This document shows positions 1 through 13,595 of a stretch of DNA of 64,000 nt, one piece after another. The notes under the pieces were generated by a model. It saw only the letters and a list, made by a program, of their open reading frames with translations. It was not told the DNA's origin and ran no database searches. The stretch covers positions 3,048,673 to 3,112,672 of the forward strand of contig CM033115.1 of assembly GCA_019321725.1 (NCBI GenBank). Direction: 5' to 3'. A program made the translations under genes and the position numbers. Origin of the DNA: Paulownia fortunei (lineage: Eukaryota > Streptophyta > Magnoliopsida > Lamiales > Paulowniaceae). Positions within the stretch are counted from its first letter, which is position 1. Each line of letters begins with the position of its first letter.

Positions 1-214
1 TCCGTATTTAATTTTTGGCGGTTGAGTTTAAAGACCTATTAGAACAACAGGCTCCTATTTTGCGGTCGGATCTACTAAGTGGGTTCACTTGCTGCCAGCT
101 AGAAAGAGCTTTCAATTGAATACTAGAAACTAGACTATCTTCTATTTACTTTATATTTGGTTGCTAGTCATGGTTAATGATAAGTTTACCTTTGTTTCTG
201 TTTTGACCTTAAAG

Positions 215-3200
215 TATCCAGTCCCTTTAAAAAAGGAGACGCAAGGGAGGACTGATCTTTATATTGGAAGCTGGCTGAAGTCTCAACCTCGAGACAAGGT
301 ACTTTAAAGTTATTACAATACATGAATTTTGCTTTTGGAATTTTCAGTTTAATACCTGGATGTAATCTTGTAAAGTTTTCTGTTATCTTTTTCTGTTCCT
401 AGTTTCACAATGGCCTTCAAAGACTTTAGTCTTATCTGATGACCCAAAATTTCCTAGGCTGTCATCAACTGTATACCATACTAATGGGCAAAATCTGAAA
501 TGCATAATCCTGCCTGTGATAAATCTGTTAAGTTGGAGTAACTTTGACAGCCTACATGGTTTTGCTAATCATTCTTTTAGGCCAAGAACTTCACAATATG
601 TGAACACTGCACAGACTGTCAAATACTCAGGAAATAGCTTGATCTTTACTCACCATTGTTTAATAGTCTTTCATTCTCACATTAATAATTTACACCAACT
701 CCAAATTAAGACATTTATCTTGAACTTGGGGATTATATGTCATGGATTGGTGGCTCTAATTTTTCAAAGTGGAATACAAGATTTCCCTTAGTTTAAATTA
801 GCTGATAAGGCTGAATTCTAGGTTGTCCAAGCTCGATATGCATTCTTGAGCTAAGTTGTAAGGAATTTAAGATTCCAAGTCCAAGCTGACTCCAAGATGC
901 TTCAGCCTATCAGGGCCCAATATTCTTGTTAAATTCTTGATTGCTCTTTCTTGATTAGTAGCAGAGATTTTACAGAGACAATGAATTCCACATCACTTCA
1001 AAGATATTGGAATGTCCATGCGTAATGCATCATATATAATGATTCTGTTAAGATGTGAGCAATATGGCTGAGTCGCGATATATTACATCATTTTTCTCTA
1101 ATTAGGTTATTTTGGCCACAAAAGTTGCTGGTTACTCAGAGCAATCAACTTATTTACGTGACAACTCAAAAGTTGTGCGGGTTGATGCTGCTAATATCAA
1201 GGAAAGTGTGGAGAAAAGTCTTAAACGTCTTAATACAGATTACATTGACTTACTCCAAATACACTGGTAACTTACTTATTCTCTTCTTCCTCTTCCACTT
1301 CTTATTCTTCTTGCTCCTCAACGATCTGCAGCTGGACTTGTTAATTCAATAGAATGGAACATCTCTTGATTAATTCAATAACCTAGGGTTTTGTATGTAG
1401 TGACCCATCAACAATGCAGAATCTATTTAGTTCGACCATCTGAAAATTAATCAGAATTCATCATACTAGTCATAGTGAAAGCACAACCTGATTCTTTTTC
1501 ACATTCTTTTATTTGTCTTCTCACTCCTAAAATAACTTTCTGGAGTCCTCTCTGTTGCTTGTCCTCCAGCTTCTGGACATAATTAGCTTTAGGCCTTTAC
1601 CTTTCGAATATATTTGTCAATTTAAATGTGGTTGTCTTAATCAACTAGTTTTTCTTCATTGTTTGGGAGTGTCACTTATGGTACAATTCTACTCCGTGTA
1701 AATCAATTACTTTATTCTTCTTTGCCCGAGGAATAAGGTTATTTATTTTATGACTCTACTCCAAAGAAGCAATCTCAAATATAAGTCTATAATTAAGCCA
1801 GCGTGCTAATTACCGGAAATAATTTTATTTTATTTTATTGTTTGGCTTTTTAGATTTAAGGTATTATTTGTTCACCTAGTAGTTGGCACCATGTGCTTTG
1901 TTTAATGAGTTGTTCAACTAATATGGAATATGACTGACCACAAAAAAGTAGATGGTGAAAAAGGGAGAAACTAAAGAAAATTAACCAAATGACTGCCACT
2001 GGCATATACCTCTCAAGGGACATGGTTGGGTGCACATGATATTGTAATAGAAACTTTTTGAAGTTCCTGCCTTGTGTAAAAAGCAACCATTTGGAGGCGT
2101 TTTCAAGTTGTGGTAATAGATGAAGCAGTATTGGCTCTAGCATAGAATTTTAAGATCTTCAAAACGTTTGTGAAAATTAGTCACACTCACATAATGAATC
2201 CAAAATTCTTATTACTGGTCATTGAATACATTAAAAGAAAATTTTCTTATTTATACCTCTGCAATTTTTTTTTTCTTCACTTGGATTCATCATAGGTTTG
2301 GAATTAATTGTTAATTTCTAATTACCAACTGGTCGGGTGCTGTAAACTTTTTCCATAGCTGGAAGCTCCTGATGTATAAATGAAATATCCAAATTTGACA
2401 TAAAATAAACTTGTTTCTTTCCTAGTTATCTTACAAAAAAAATTGAAATCTAAGACTCTCTCTCTTACACATGCACCCACATAGACTTTATCCTTTCATT
2501 TCCTCTTATAAATAGCTATTCGATATTTTTCAGGCCAGACCGTTATGTTGCATTATTTGGTGAATATACATATGATCCTTCAAAATGGAGGTCAAGTGTG
2601 CCAGTCGCTGAGCAGCTGAGGGGATTTCAGGGACTCATTGATCAAGGGAAGGTACATATCCACTATCGTAGTTTCTGAAATGCTTTTCAGCATTTGCAAT
2701 TGCAAACCATTGAAGGCAACTGGCAGTTCACCTGAACAACTAAGATATTATTTGTTGTTGATTATCTTAACGAAACTAATCACATTTAGAATCTAGCCAG
2801 TTGATTCACTAAAAATCAATTAGTTATCGAGTTCCTACTCACAAAGTTAAAAAGATACTGATTATATTGCAAAAGCCATTTATAGAAAATCATGAGATAG
2901 ACTCATAATCAAGCCAAGCAGCCTAAGATCTCATCCATGAAATGATAAGGCACATTGTAAAATTGTTGTGTATGCATTTGCTTCGGCATTTTTGTTGAAT
3001 TTGTGTCAGTAACATTCTGAGTTTTTTAAGGGAGATGCAAAATTTAATTTTCCCGTGATAAGATGTAGTAAGCACAACTGTCATCTTGATGGGTTTATCT
3101 TGTTTCCATCTATAGAGAGGAACAGGGGTTTCTGATCTGGTAAACAAGGGTGGGTGGGATTGGGCTGCAGTTTGCAACCTGTTCTGTAGAATAAGCACTT

Positions 3201-5721
3201 CTAGGATACACGAAACATCCTGTTCATAAAATGCTAATCTCATGTAAGATTTTCATCTTGAAGAAATACAGATTAATCTGAATTTACATATCTTGTTTGA
3301 CCCAGCTTAATTCTCTCAAAAACTCAAAAAAATGAACTCAGTTTCAAAAGGCACGTCTACCATTTACATCCATCTGTATTGGAAAGCCTATTATCACTAT
3401 AAGTTTGATGATGATGATCCAAATTTATACAGGTGAGGTACATTGGTGTTTCCAATGAAACTTCTTATGGAGTAATGGAGTTTGTTCATGCGGCTAAAGT
3501 TGAAGGACTACCAAAAATTGTCAGTATCCAGAACAACTACAGTTTGCTAGTTAGGTGCAAGGTTGAAAGTAAGTTATCTTCCTACATAACCAGGGACAAT
3601 TTAAAGCAAGTTACTTTCCGTATCACAATTTTATCTTGTAGCACTCTCCCCAAATTTGGCTTGTAATAAAGCAAAATACTGTTATTGCAGTATCTTTTAA
3701 GATCTTACAGTGGAAAAGTTAACTTTGAACCTTGGTACCTGCATCGTACAATATAAGTCAAAGAAATTATAGGTATATAACACAGTACGAAGCAGAAGGA
3801 AAATCAAAACCTATCTACATGGTTAAGAAAATCAAAACCTATCTACATGGTCAAGAAAATCATGATCCTATACTAGGTTTGGAACTCAGACTAAAACAAC
3901 AAATAAAATAATTGTTAGCCCTTAATTGTCCAGATAGACCTTCCAAACCGTCAGAATTTTGCCTATTCCACTTCAACTCTCTTCATATGCCTACAAAGAC
4001 CTTCAAAATTGTAGGCATCTTCCACTGACATCCAAAATATTTATGGCCAAACTCCACAACTAGTAAGCCACCTTATAATTGCATTATCTCTTGCTCGATT
4101 TCATATCCTGGCATGTTGCATGTTGCTCCTCCTGGGACTGGCCTTAGTCAAGATGGCCTCTCTTGTTACTGTACAAACCCAAAAGTAAATTTTCTAGGGT
4201 GGTTGACCCCCAAACCACTTTTCAAGGAAATAAGGGTCTTAACCAATGTACAGAGATGATGTAGAAGGAATTAAAGTTGAATGAGCGTTATCAACCTCCT
4301 TCCAGATCCACTTATCTTCTCTGCTATGTGGGATCTCGCTCATGCTGCTAAGTAAACAAATCATGAAGAGCTCGTTTTTTCCATTCATTAAAAATTCTTT
4401 TGGAACTGATTACCTTTCCCATCAATAACACTATTAAATCTACCATAGAAAAATATTAGTTGAACAAAAAAACTGAATGCAAAGAGACATTGTTGCTAAG
4501 AGATCCCTTTCCACTGCAGTTATCATGCCAATTGAGCCCTGTATGCTCTTGCACTTAAAACCTATGAACTTAGAGAATTCTACCCATCCATCCCAGCACA
4601 CTGTAGAACTTAGCACAGAAAATGAGTGTGCTTGTGTGGCTGCAAGGACATTGACATTTTATCTATGTTTGAATTAGCATTTTCCAATTTCAAAATTCTG
4701 TTCAATTGAGGTCACATAAATATTACAAGATAGAGAGTGATTGACACTTGGATTAAATAACAAATAAGAGTTCGAATGACTCTTGGATTAAAAAAAAACA
4801 GAGAGGGAGAGAAAGAGATAATATTGACATCTCTTAATGGCTGCTTTGGTAGATGTTAAAACTAATGATGAGACATGTAGGAGTTGAAAGGTGTGGCATT
4901 TTGTGGGGTGGATCTTTTATATCAAAGTAGGCTCATAGTTTTCAATTTATACTGTGCAGTTGATCTCGTTGAAGTGTGCCACCCAAACAACTGCAACATT
5001 GGCTTGCTTGCTTATTCTCCACTTGGTGGTGGAGCATTGTCTGGGAAATATCTTGACACCAATTCTGAAGCTGCAAAAAGGGGGAGGTTTAATCTTTTTC
5101 CCGGCTACATGGAAAGATACAATTATTCTACGTCTAAGGTATGCATTACCAGTCCTAATAAAATTTGATATCTCATGCTTGCATTTATATAACAAAATAC
5201 TTTTAGATGCTACTTCGCCGAGCATGATCATCATGGATTGCATTTTTATTTTTGGGGAAAATGCTTAACCAATCATCTAAAGCATATGAGCTTCTAGGTT
5301 TCATTTCATGCCTTCTTTGACATGCTCAACGACTGCACAATATATGCTTCCATTATTTTGAGAAATCTAGCTGATACGTTATTGTCACCAAAGTACTTGG
5401 TATTTCAAATTATTGTTTCGCATACAAAATCTTATAGATGTAATACTGCTGTGGCTGATATTTTACATCTTTGAATTCCAGGAAGTTACGACCAAGTATC
5501 TTGAAGTGGCAAAGAAACATGGGCTAAGCCTCGTTGAGTTAGCTCTTGCATTCACACGAGACCGATCATTTGTTACTAGTTCGATAATAGGTGCTACTTC
5601 TATGGACCAATTAAGGGAAGACATTGATGCCTTTTTGACAACCGAGCGGCCTCTGCCACCTGAAGTGGTGACAGATATTGAAAACGTTTTCAAGAGGTAC
5701 AAAGATCCAGCAACAGATTAA
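215..5721 (+). CDS. Aldo-keto reductase (NADP-linked oxidoreductase), 3' six exons; 5' end outside window
   Basis: Six exons join in frame with GT..AG borders: 215-298, 1106-1266, 2534-2651, 3433-3568, 4960-5138 and 5482-5721 (stop TAA). They give 305 residues, so the N-terminus (roughly the first 60-110 residues in this family) lies before the window. The product is a TIM-barrel aldo-keto reductase of the plant group resembling Arabidopsis At1g04420 (bacterial Tas-like). Visible signatures are a Tyr at the first visible codon (YPVP), placed like the catalytic Tyr; VILATK with the catalytic-type Lys; DYIDLLQIHW with the active-site His; VRYIGVSNE; GLLAYSPLGGG; and SSIIGATS near the cofactor-binding C-terminus. 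The family reduces aldehydes or ketones with NADPH; the substrate is unknown. The split codon at 3568/4960 gives Ile in an EIDLVEV context. A 28-bp tandem duplication sits in the fourth visible intron. Poly(A) signals after 5721 are not obvious. Frame and motifs make the family call very secure. Confidence 0.93.
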
Positions 5722-7466
5722 GGTTCGGTGGATGAAATTAAATTCTCTTGTTTTCCTATAATATATCATCACTGTCCTTATTTATTGTTAGCCAGCTTCT
5801 CTTCTATTGGAACTCATAAAGATTAAGGACGTGTTCGCAAAAACTCTGTTTTCGTGGAAGTTCCTGCATTTAGATATAGGTATAAGCTATAAGCATATAA
5901 AACCTGTGGGTGTTCCCAAAATTTGTAAAACTTATGACTAATCTGAAAACGAAGGTTTGGGAATGTAGTTGGTAAGCAGCCTAAATGACCATCTCTAGAC
6001 TTTTTAAGAGAGAAATTTTAATTATTTGCAAAAAACGCCAATGGCTGCAAAAAAAGCCAGTGAAATGTGGCTTCTGGATTCTAGCTTTTTTCAACTTAAT
6101 TTTAAAGAGTAGAACTGTAGAAGTTGTATGGAACATCCATTTTTTGCTCAACTAGCTCTAAATTTTGTCACATTAGTTGGACAATTTGTCAAATTGAACT
6201 GTTAGTCAGTCAGCTTAAGATTACTTGAAATTATGGATATAGCTTGTTATAAATGCTACAAGCCAAAGTAGTGGTGAGTTGGCCTGGTCATACATAGCAA
6301 GAGTTGGTAAAAATTAGTAATTTGAGCTTCTTCCTTTAAGGACATGAATATGTACAGGTTGAAAAACAAATCACTGCTAAATTTGATATCAATCATTAAA
6401 ATTTCGTTATAAATTAAGTTTGAATATAATTTTTTTTTTAATAAGATACTTAAAATATAATAAAATATATCTAGAAAAATCAAGTTGTTTGAGCTTGTTA
6501 GTTGCTTGACTCTATCAAAATTCGTTCAAATTTAATTCAATTAATCATCAAATTAAATTCAATTATAATTTTTAAATTTTTAAAGTTTAAGCAATAATAT
6601 ATTTAGTAGATTCTTTTATACTTTTATACCTCTGAATTTGTAACGCTAAATGTGTAACTCATGGTGTGTGTGTGTTTGCTCTATCACTAATCTTAAGTTG
6701 CCAAGCCCACTAGCAACAGTAATTTAGAAACCTATTCTAGTCAATGGTGCCCACAAATTTCTCTATCTTCCGCCCCAATGTACCCAGTCATTCATCTTGT
6801 CCTAATCGCCAAGCACTAGAATCAACATCATGCCACTATTAACAATGATTTGACAGCTTTTTTAGTTACCCATGGAACTAAAATTCCAACTGTTTAGAGT
6901 TCAGCTCCAGTTGGACTTGATTCTTTAGGTGAAGAAATCACATTCTTTGGCATTATTTATCAATATTAGTGTTGCTTAATCTCAATCAGTGAGTTCAAAA
7001 GTAACACGTTTAGTATATGTATATCTAGTTAACCTAAGTCTACTCATGTTATTGATTTTATAACTTAGTTTGAGAATCATTTTACTTTTGTTAGATTCTA
7101 GTTAAATTCAGTCTCCTAATCACCAAACTTGAAAATTAGTAAAATTCAAACTATAAACGGGTTTATGCGATATCTTAGTTTTTTATTTTTAAATTCACCA
7201 TTTGAAAAAAATTATATATATATATACACCTATTTTTATGTTAATATATTTATCCATGAGATTTCCTATCGAGTCGAACAGTTTATACAAGTTTTCCTTT
7301 AGCACCATTTGAAGTTCTCATAAAGACATTGGCTACTAGATAAGTTTATTCCGATTTTGCTATTGTTAATCCCTTTTCCTATATGACGATCTTTTAACCA
7401 GCAGTTGTGATTCAATCTATTCCATTTTCACTCCTCCTTTTCATTCAACCGGCTAGAGTAGCATAG

Positions 7467-7500
<34 letters not shown>

Positions 7501-8600
7501 CTCATAAATAAATATAGATATAATATTTTTATATTTTAAAATGCTTTTAAAATTATAAAAATGGGTCAAGCAGGTTCATTCCGTCCAGTTCGAATTTGGG
7601 ATGAGTCCAAGTCTATGAAATCTTGGCGGATCGAGTCAACAATTTCGATGAATTCGTCCCACACCCTACTATTGCCATTTCTAATCAAAGTTGTAAGTGG
7701 CTGGTAGTTTGCACTCCAAGTTAGGAACATACATATAGGTTTTCAATCCTTTTATCCTAGGGTGATATCCAATGAGTAACACTATATTCGTGGTCAAAGC
7801 ACTACCAGTATTATCGTGCTCCATTGCCAAGCAAAGCACTACCACCAATATATCATGCCACTAGCAGCACTCAAAAGCTTGTAATTGATCAATGGCGCAC
7901 ACAAATATTCCCTTCCATTGCCAATTATAGATTCAATTCTTTCAAATTTTAGGGCTGTTGGATTTGATGAAAATAAGACAAGAAGAAATGATTGATTAAT
8001 ATTGTTAGATTATTATGGACTCGATAAATTAGTATGAGTAGAAAATAAGACTCGTACAAAAAAATGAAAAGTAATTTCTTTGTCCTAAAATAAATGCTTC
8101 ATTTGTTTTTAAACTGTTAAATTATTTGATTAATTTATCACCTTAGTTCTTTTACAAATTTGATATCTTAGAAACTTGAAAATCTTAGTAATTGTATATA
8201 GTATTATTTAATTATCTTAAAATAACTTTCAATTTAATTTAAATAAAGTTATTAACAATAACGTTTTGAAAAATAGTCAAATTTACAGCAAGGGAGTATC
8301 GGTTTTGCAGTTTTGAGTCTTATGTTGTGATGTTGTATTACAATTTTTATTATATATATTTCATGTACATGTTATGTATATAAAATATTTTTTAAAAAAT
8401 ATACACTTGAAATTAATTATATACACGTGGAGAGTGTATATAATATACAATATAAAATAACAACAAAGATCCAAATTTTGAAATTGATGTAAGTAGTTAA
8501 AAACAAAAAAAACGAACCCTAATCATGGTTTGTCTTAAAACATACAAAAATCTAGGACAATTACTTTTTTTTTTTTGGAAAAAAAAAAAAGAAGAAAAAT
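5722..8600. other. Intergenic, AT-rich, no gene seen
   Basis: This is the 3' flank of the reductase and the upstream region of the CREG-like gene. No ORF here has family-like content. It holds a (TA)n microsatellite at about 7474-7500. Two diverged stretches resemble each other (about 6,690-6,840 and 7,770-7,930). A GC-richer patch at about 7,560-7,670 resembles the hAT-like repeat at 28.8 kb. Segments starting near 5,827 (GGACGTGTTC) and ending near 6,139 (GGAACATCC) look like weak MITE termini, but no target duplication was found. Confidence 0.5.
7474..7500. repeat. (TA)n microsatellite
   Basis: About 13 uninterrupted TA dinucleotides in intergenic AT-rich DNA. Confidence 0.9.
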
Positions 8601-8628
8601 ACGTACATACACAAGTATTTGCACTGCT

Positions 8629-8635
8629 ATATATT
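8629..8635 (+). promoter_or_regulatory. Possible TATA box of the CREG-like gene
   Basis: TATATAT lies about 62 bp before the start codon at 8697 and is followed by a pyrimidine-rich CTGTCTCCTCTCC stretch typical of a plant start region. This is motif and position only; no transcript was seen. Confidence 0.4.
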
Positions 8636-8696
8636 TCTGTCTCCTCTCCAAACTCTCGGCAGAAAGCAGAAAAACAAACCAAAAAATTGAAAAAAC

Positions 8697-10252
8697 ATGA
8701 AAACTCTCAAAGAAACCATTCTTCACAATTTCCTATTTGCACCAATAATACTCTTTGCCTTGATCTTCTGTCAAGGTCTCTCTCAAGCAAGCCCGACCTC
8801 ACCCAGGCCCGATCCTGATGACGCCCCTGTATTTGCCCGGTGGCTGGTGAACCAGGGCTCGTGGGGTGTGCTCAACACACTTGGCCTCGACGGTGTACCC
8901 TTTGGCAATGTGATGTCGTTTAGCGATGCTGGCACTGGAACTCCATACTTTTACTTGACGACAACGCTTGACCCGACGGGGTTTTATGCCCTGAAAAACC
9001 CACTATCGTCGTTCACACTAAGCGAATACGTGCTGGGGTCGTGCGATGAGACTACGGACCCTCAGTCACCTGTTTGTGCAAAGATCACACTATCTGGCAG
9101 GGTATGGTATTCATTTTCCTTTTCTCATTCTGTTGAAAAATGAATGTAGCTTCGTATTTTGTTTTGGTAAATTTGAAAATATTATAACACGAAAGTATTC
9201 TAATATTGAAATTGTTGAAGAATTAAAAGAGGTTAAGGAGGTCGACTTTGTTGTTTGTATTGTAGAAAAAGAAGCATTTGTGATGAAAGAATATTGAGAA
9301 AAAAGAAAGAAAGAAAAAAGACTGTGTTCATAGTAATTGAGTTGATTTATGGGTAGAGAATTTTAATGTATTAAAAGACATATAAATATTTTGATGTGAT
9401 GGGTGAAAGGCTTTAATTTTGATATATTGGTGAGAAATTTTGTTATGGGAGTAAGTGATACGTAGTTCTTGATTTTACCACTTGTTTCTATCTATCATAT
9501 ATTATCATGTACTTTAGTAATACTCAAAATATATGTACTATTGAAAAATTCATATTTATATAAAGTATTTTTACATTAAATAAAAAGATAAGTAGTGTAA
9601 TCTATATTATATTATCGTGGTATGATTTTCATCGTGTTGTTCACAAATATTCAATAATTTTTTCCAATATCTATACTATGAACTTATATCAACCGGACGG
9701 GTCTCTTTTTCTTCTTCTTCTTCTTCTTTTTTTTTTTCTTTTTCTTTAACTCTTACTATTCAGTTAAGAATGCTTAGGCAAAATTCAAAGGAAGCTGCGT
9801 TTGCTCAAGCTGCTTTATTCGCAGATCACCCTCAGTTGGCAGGTAATTACAACATCAATACTCACTCTAGACAAAAACTTAAAAAAATACTCAAATCTGA
9901 ATTCTTGATTTACTCAAACCCAATCAACCACATATAATTTTGTTTTTATCATAATTATCTTGAATTCGGCCAAATTCTTATTTCTTGTCCTCTTCAAATT
10001 AGCATTGTGAGAATTAATTAGTTTTCCTTGACAAATTTCACTTTAATTAGTTTTTTTTTTTGGGTACCCTTTTCATTGATCAAATTCTACTTAGTAACAA
10101 ATTGTTTTGGTTTGAATAACGGTGGTGCAGGTTGGCCCAAGCAGAGGGGTTTCCGTGTCTTCAAATTAGTTATTGGACATATATTTTTGGTTAATATGTA
10201 TGCCCCTCCGAGAAATCTCACTGTTTTTGAGTACCTTCGCGCTAATTTCTAA
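8697..10252 (+). CDS. CREG-like secreted FMN-binding split-barrel protein
   Basis: Three exons join in frame: 8697-9101, 9764-9842 and 10131-10252 (stop TAA), coding for 201 residues, normal for this family. Residues 1-31 form a signal peptide with a basic start (MKTLKE), a long hydrophobic core and a small-residue end. The rest is the pyridoxamine 5'-phosphate-oxidase-like split barrel of the CREG type: APVFARWLVNQGSWGVLNT, then GVPFGNVMSFSDAG, YFYLTTTLDP and CAKITLSGR in exon 1. Exon 2 has EAAFAQAALFADHPQL, and exon 3 has GWPKQRGFRVFKL and the C-terminal IFLVNMYAPP segment. One N-glycosylation sequon (NLT) lies near the C-terminus. Animal CREG is a secreted or lysosomal glycoprotein that lacks oxidase activity; the plant role is not established. 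The second intron position (G|GT) and both splice sites are consistent. I am confident of the family and less so of the exact role. Confidence 0.92.
9706..9748 (+). repeat. CTT/T-rich tract in intron 1 of the CREG-like gene
   Basis: A run of TTC triplets and long T stretches lies just before the 3' splice site at 9763. It can serve as the polypyrimidine tract for exon 2. Confidence 0.7.
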
Positions 10253-12720
10253 GTGTGACGGTTTTGAAAATTTGAAAATCTATATAAATAAGAATAATAT
10301 CTGGATAAATACGCAGCAACTCATGTTTTTTTTTTTTTTCTCTTTTTATATAAATAACAAACGGAAACAACACTCACGATTATCGTTTGATCATTTAAAT
10401 TCCAACTTCGTACAATTGAAGAAGCACAATGAGTCTTATTACTCTTACCTAGTTTGATTAATTGCTTACACTAAGAAAATATTCAAGAAAAAGAATATTA
10501 AAAAAGAGCCTTTTTTTTTTTCGAGCTCCTAGCTTCGTTATTTAGTGTTAACAGTTACCTCATAAATAAAGTTTATATTACGTAAATGGTTTTTGAGATC
10601 ATTTCAATTTTTTAAAATAATTATTTGCTAACACTAAATTTTTTGGTTATATTTTTCTTTTTCTTTCTTTGTTTATAAAATTTGAAATTAATTAAGGTTT
10701 TGTAGTTCTAGGAATTCCCCAAACTTTCAAACAAATGATAATAATTTAGCCTCTCCAATACTTCAATTTCCATTCTAGCCAAAAAAAGAAAAAAAGATCA
10801 TAATAGACATCGCCTTATAATCGCATGTCTTGACTCAATCGAACCTCACATCAAGACTAGATAGAACTTATAATACATACTACGAGGCATTGGCTGTCTC
10901 GACCACTAAATCAGCAAATATTGCCTCATAATTACAGCAGTCCACAGGGTAATTGCTCATGCAAACGACAACCTCTTGACCAAACATATGGATCCAACGT
11001 GGGCCAACTTAGCCCCCAATAATAAAATATCTTAAAAAGTATCAACATTAGATTTTATAAGCGATGAAGAATTAACATAAGGAAAACCATATACAAAACT
11101 AGAAAAATATTATCACATATCAACTTTAATATAAAAAAAAAACTTTTAGCTTTATTTAAAATTTTATACCTCAATGTGGAATACTGCATATGAAGTTTGA
11201 ATCTTGAATTTATTTGACATAATTTATAAGATTTAGAGGTTAGATTATAATAGTGTCTTGAGAAAAAGAAAATATATTTTCTTCAGATAACTTGAATCCA
11301 TAATAATATAACAGATGGCGGGTATGATGTTCCACATAAAATGTGTGGACACTTTAATTAAATAGCCACCTGTAAAATTGAATGCTCATGGGATACAAAT
11401 AGCCCTCTAGTATGGGTGACTATATATATACATACATTTTTTAACTGTCTATATATTTTTTACAAAAGTTTTGGGCCGAAAACAATAAGAAGTAAAAAAT
11501 CTTGAAAATAATTTAGTTGGTTTGAAACTTTTTTGCTTTTCCTTTTTCTCCATCCTAACATTTTCCAAAATAAAAGTTTTTTTATTTTTTAAAGAGAAGT
11601 GATCAATTAAATTATTCATTATGTCAACATATCAAGATTATTTTAATACAATCAATAGCTTCAAATCAAACATATAATTAAATTAAAAATTAATATTCAA
11701 GTGGATAAATACCTATATAGGTGGAACTAGAATCCAAAATTTCTTTCTTAGAAAATTTTGTAGTTTTAACCGACGGCGAAGACCTCATTGGCAAATAATA
11801 AACTTATGAATCAATTATTGAGGTGAGTGTGTCAATGTGCTTTTGCACTAAAATCATTGATATGCAGTATTTGAAGTTCTGTTTGGATATTAGAGTGCAA
11901 GTAAATAATTTTGTAAATTTGTAATGAGTTTTAAAATTAATTTTAATAATTAACATTTTTTGATATATAAACAAAAAAAATAATGGTGGTAGTTATTGGG
12001 AATTAGTGAACTCTTTCTCAAGACAACGTGGCCTTGTTTAATATATATTGCTGGTTTGTCGGTTTATTTGTACACATTGTAAAGGTATATGCATACACAT
12101 TTGTGTGTGCATAATTTTATCGTATTTTGAATTTTATGAGAATTTTCTTTAGTTCGTTAAACCAAAAATCTTATCTATATTATGTGTCCTAATTTTTTTA
12201 AAGTAAATAGTTCTACCAATAAATGAATGCGTATCAACTTGAAAAATAAAATAATTTAAATGAAAAAAAATTATATGTGTATCGGATATTATACTCATTT
12301 ACAATTTTATATCAATTTTGTAAATGCAACATAAAGTAATGTACGTTGTACATGCCGTGTTTAAATATAGTAACTTAGGTGGTGTTTGCCAACTCTTTAA
12401 TCCAAATCTACTAGGAACAAGACTAAGGTTGCTGCTAGCCACATTAATCTCAGTTTGATAAGGCATTTTTTTATTTTTCTAAATTGTTCAGAATTTATTT
12501 CAATCTAACTTTTGGTCAAATTGGGATTGGAGCTACTAAAACTAAGAGAAAATTTTATGTTGTCCACTTAGGTATTATTTAAGTAGATTTGAGTTATTGA
12601 ATGATGTTATAAATTAAATGTTGATGCGATTATGCATGATATGATCAGAAAATTTAATAATGCTCATATATATATATATATATATATTTACGATGATATC
12701 AAAAGATGAAATGATGATAT
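10253..12720. other. Intergenic, no gene seen
   Basis: AT-rich DNA with many in-frame stops. A patch at about 10,790-11,030 is richer in C and G and may be an old LTR or transposon fragment, but I could not match it. A (TA)n run lies at 12,666-12,688. No RNA gene was recognised. Confidence 0.5.
12666..12688. repeat. (TA)n microsatellite
   Basis: About 11 AT/TA dinucleotides. Confidence 0.85.
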
Positions 12721-12729
12721 AACTTGAAT

Positions 12730-13256
12730 AATACGTAAGTCACCGCATCTCATGATTCAATATGGCGACGTCCGACCCCATTTTGGTAGTATCTCATATG
12801 ACTCATGCCCTCTAAAACTAAATTTATTATCTCAGGTAATATTACTCTGATGAATAATATTTTTGTATAATTAAACTACTAGAGACTTTGTCTACATCAT
12901 AAACAAATATTAGGAGTATCAGGGATTTACCCTATAAAAACTCTTTGATACTCAAATCAAATCCAAAATAGAAAAAATTCAAAGAACTTAATAGCAGATA
13001 AATGCTTAATAAATTACGTACCTTTTAACAATGAAAACTGAGGGTATTTATAGTACTGGTACATGGGCCTTCGTGAGCTTGGGTCTGATGACTCTAATAA
13101 TCGTTAGTGTGCTTAATTCATATATTCTAACCTATTTATCTCAATAATTTGTAGAATCCTTGGACTAGGCCTGTTAAGTATGCTCGGGTTCGATACACAA
13201 CTCGGATAAGCCTTTTAGACTTAACCTATTGAGTGTAAACGGATTATGACTCATCA
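12730..13256 (-). mobile_element. 3' LTR of a Tat-like gypsy element (inner border clear, outer border not)
   Basis: Read on the minus strand, the LTR begins TGATGAGTCATAATCC at 13256, directly after a polypurine tract whose complement is 13257-13270 (AGATTGGGGGATTA). A TATA motif, ACTATAAATACCC, lies at 13042-13054 on the minus strand, where an LTR promoter is expected. The distal CA end, given here as about 12,730, is only a guess. No second LTR is present because the element is cut off at about 20.16 kb. Confidence 0.55.
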
Positions 13257-13270
13257 TAATCCCCCAATCT
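13257..13270 (-). other. Polypurine tract of the Tat-like element
   Basis: The plus strand reads taatcccccaatct. Its complement is a G-rich tract ending right at the TGATGAG start of the 3' LTR. The second element at the right edge has the same arrangement (63124-63136). Confidence 0.6.
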
Positions 13271-13595
13271 CGAGTTACACTCGCGTAGGGATGACAAGTC
13301 GAGAATAGGTAACATTATGCAATCTCCATATTTGAGTTGGTTCAAAAACAAAGCACTTGAAGCTTGTTTGAAAATTTTCTCTCTCTGAATTACTCTTGTA
13401 ATGGGATCACAAGGTAAGCAAGTTGTTTTATTTTACTTCCTTTGTTTGACTCATTATCTCTCATCTCTCTTCTCCACATTGTTAGTTGTAACACTTCTAC
13501 TTACGCATTTTGTCAAGCACTTCAATTTCACCTTTTCTCCAAATTCTTAGTGTTCACTTCTTCTTCACTTCTTAAGACTCCCTAGATGATTATTT

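Noticed and set aside
4477..4677. 66-codon frame in a reductase intron
   Set aside because: It lies between exons 3433-3568 and 4960-5138, which join perfectly, and it has no aldo-keto reductase similarity.
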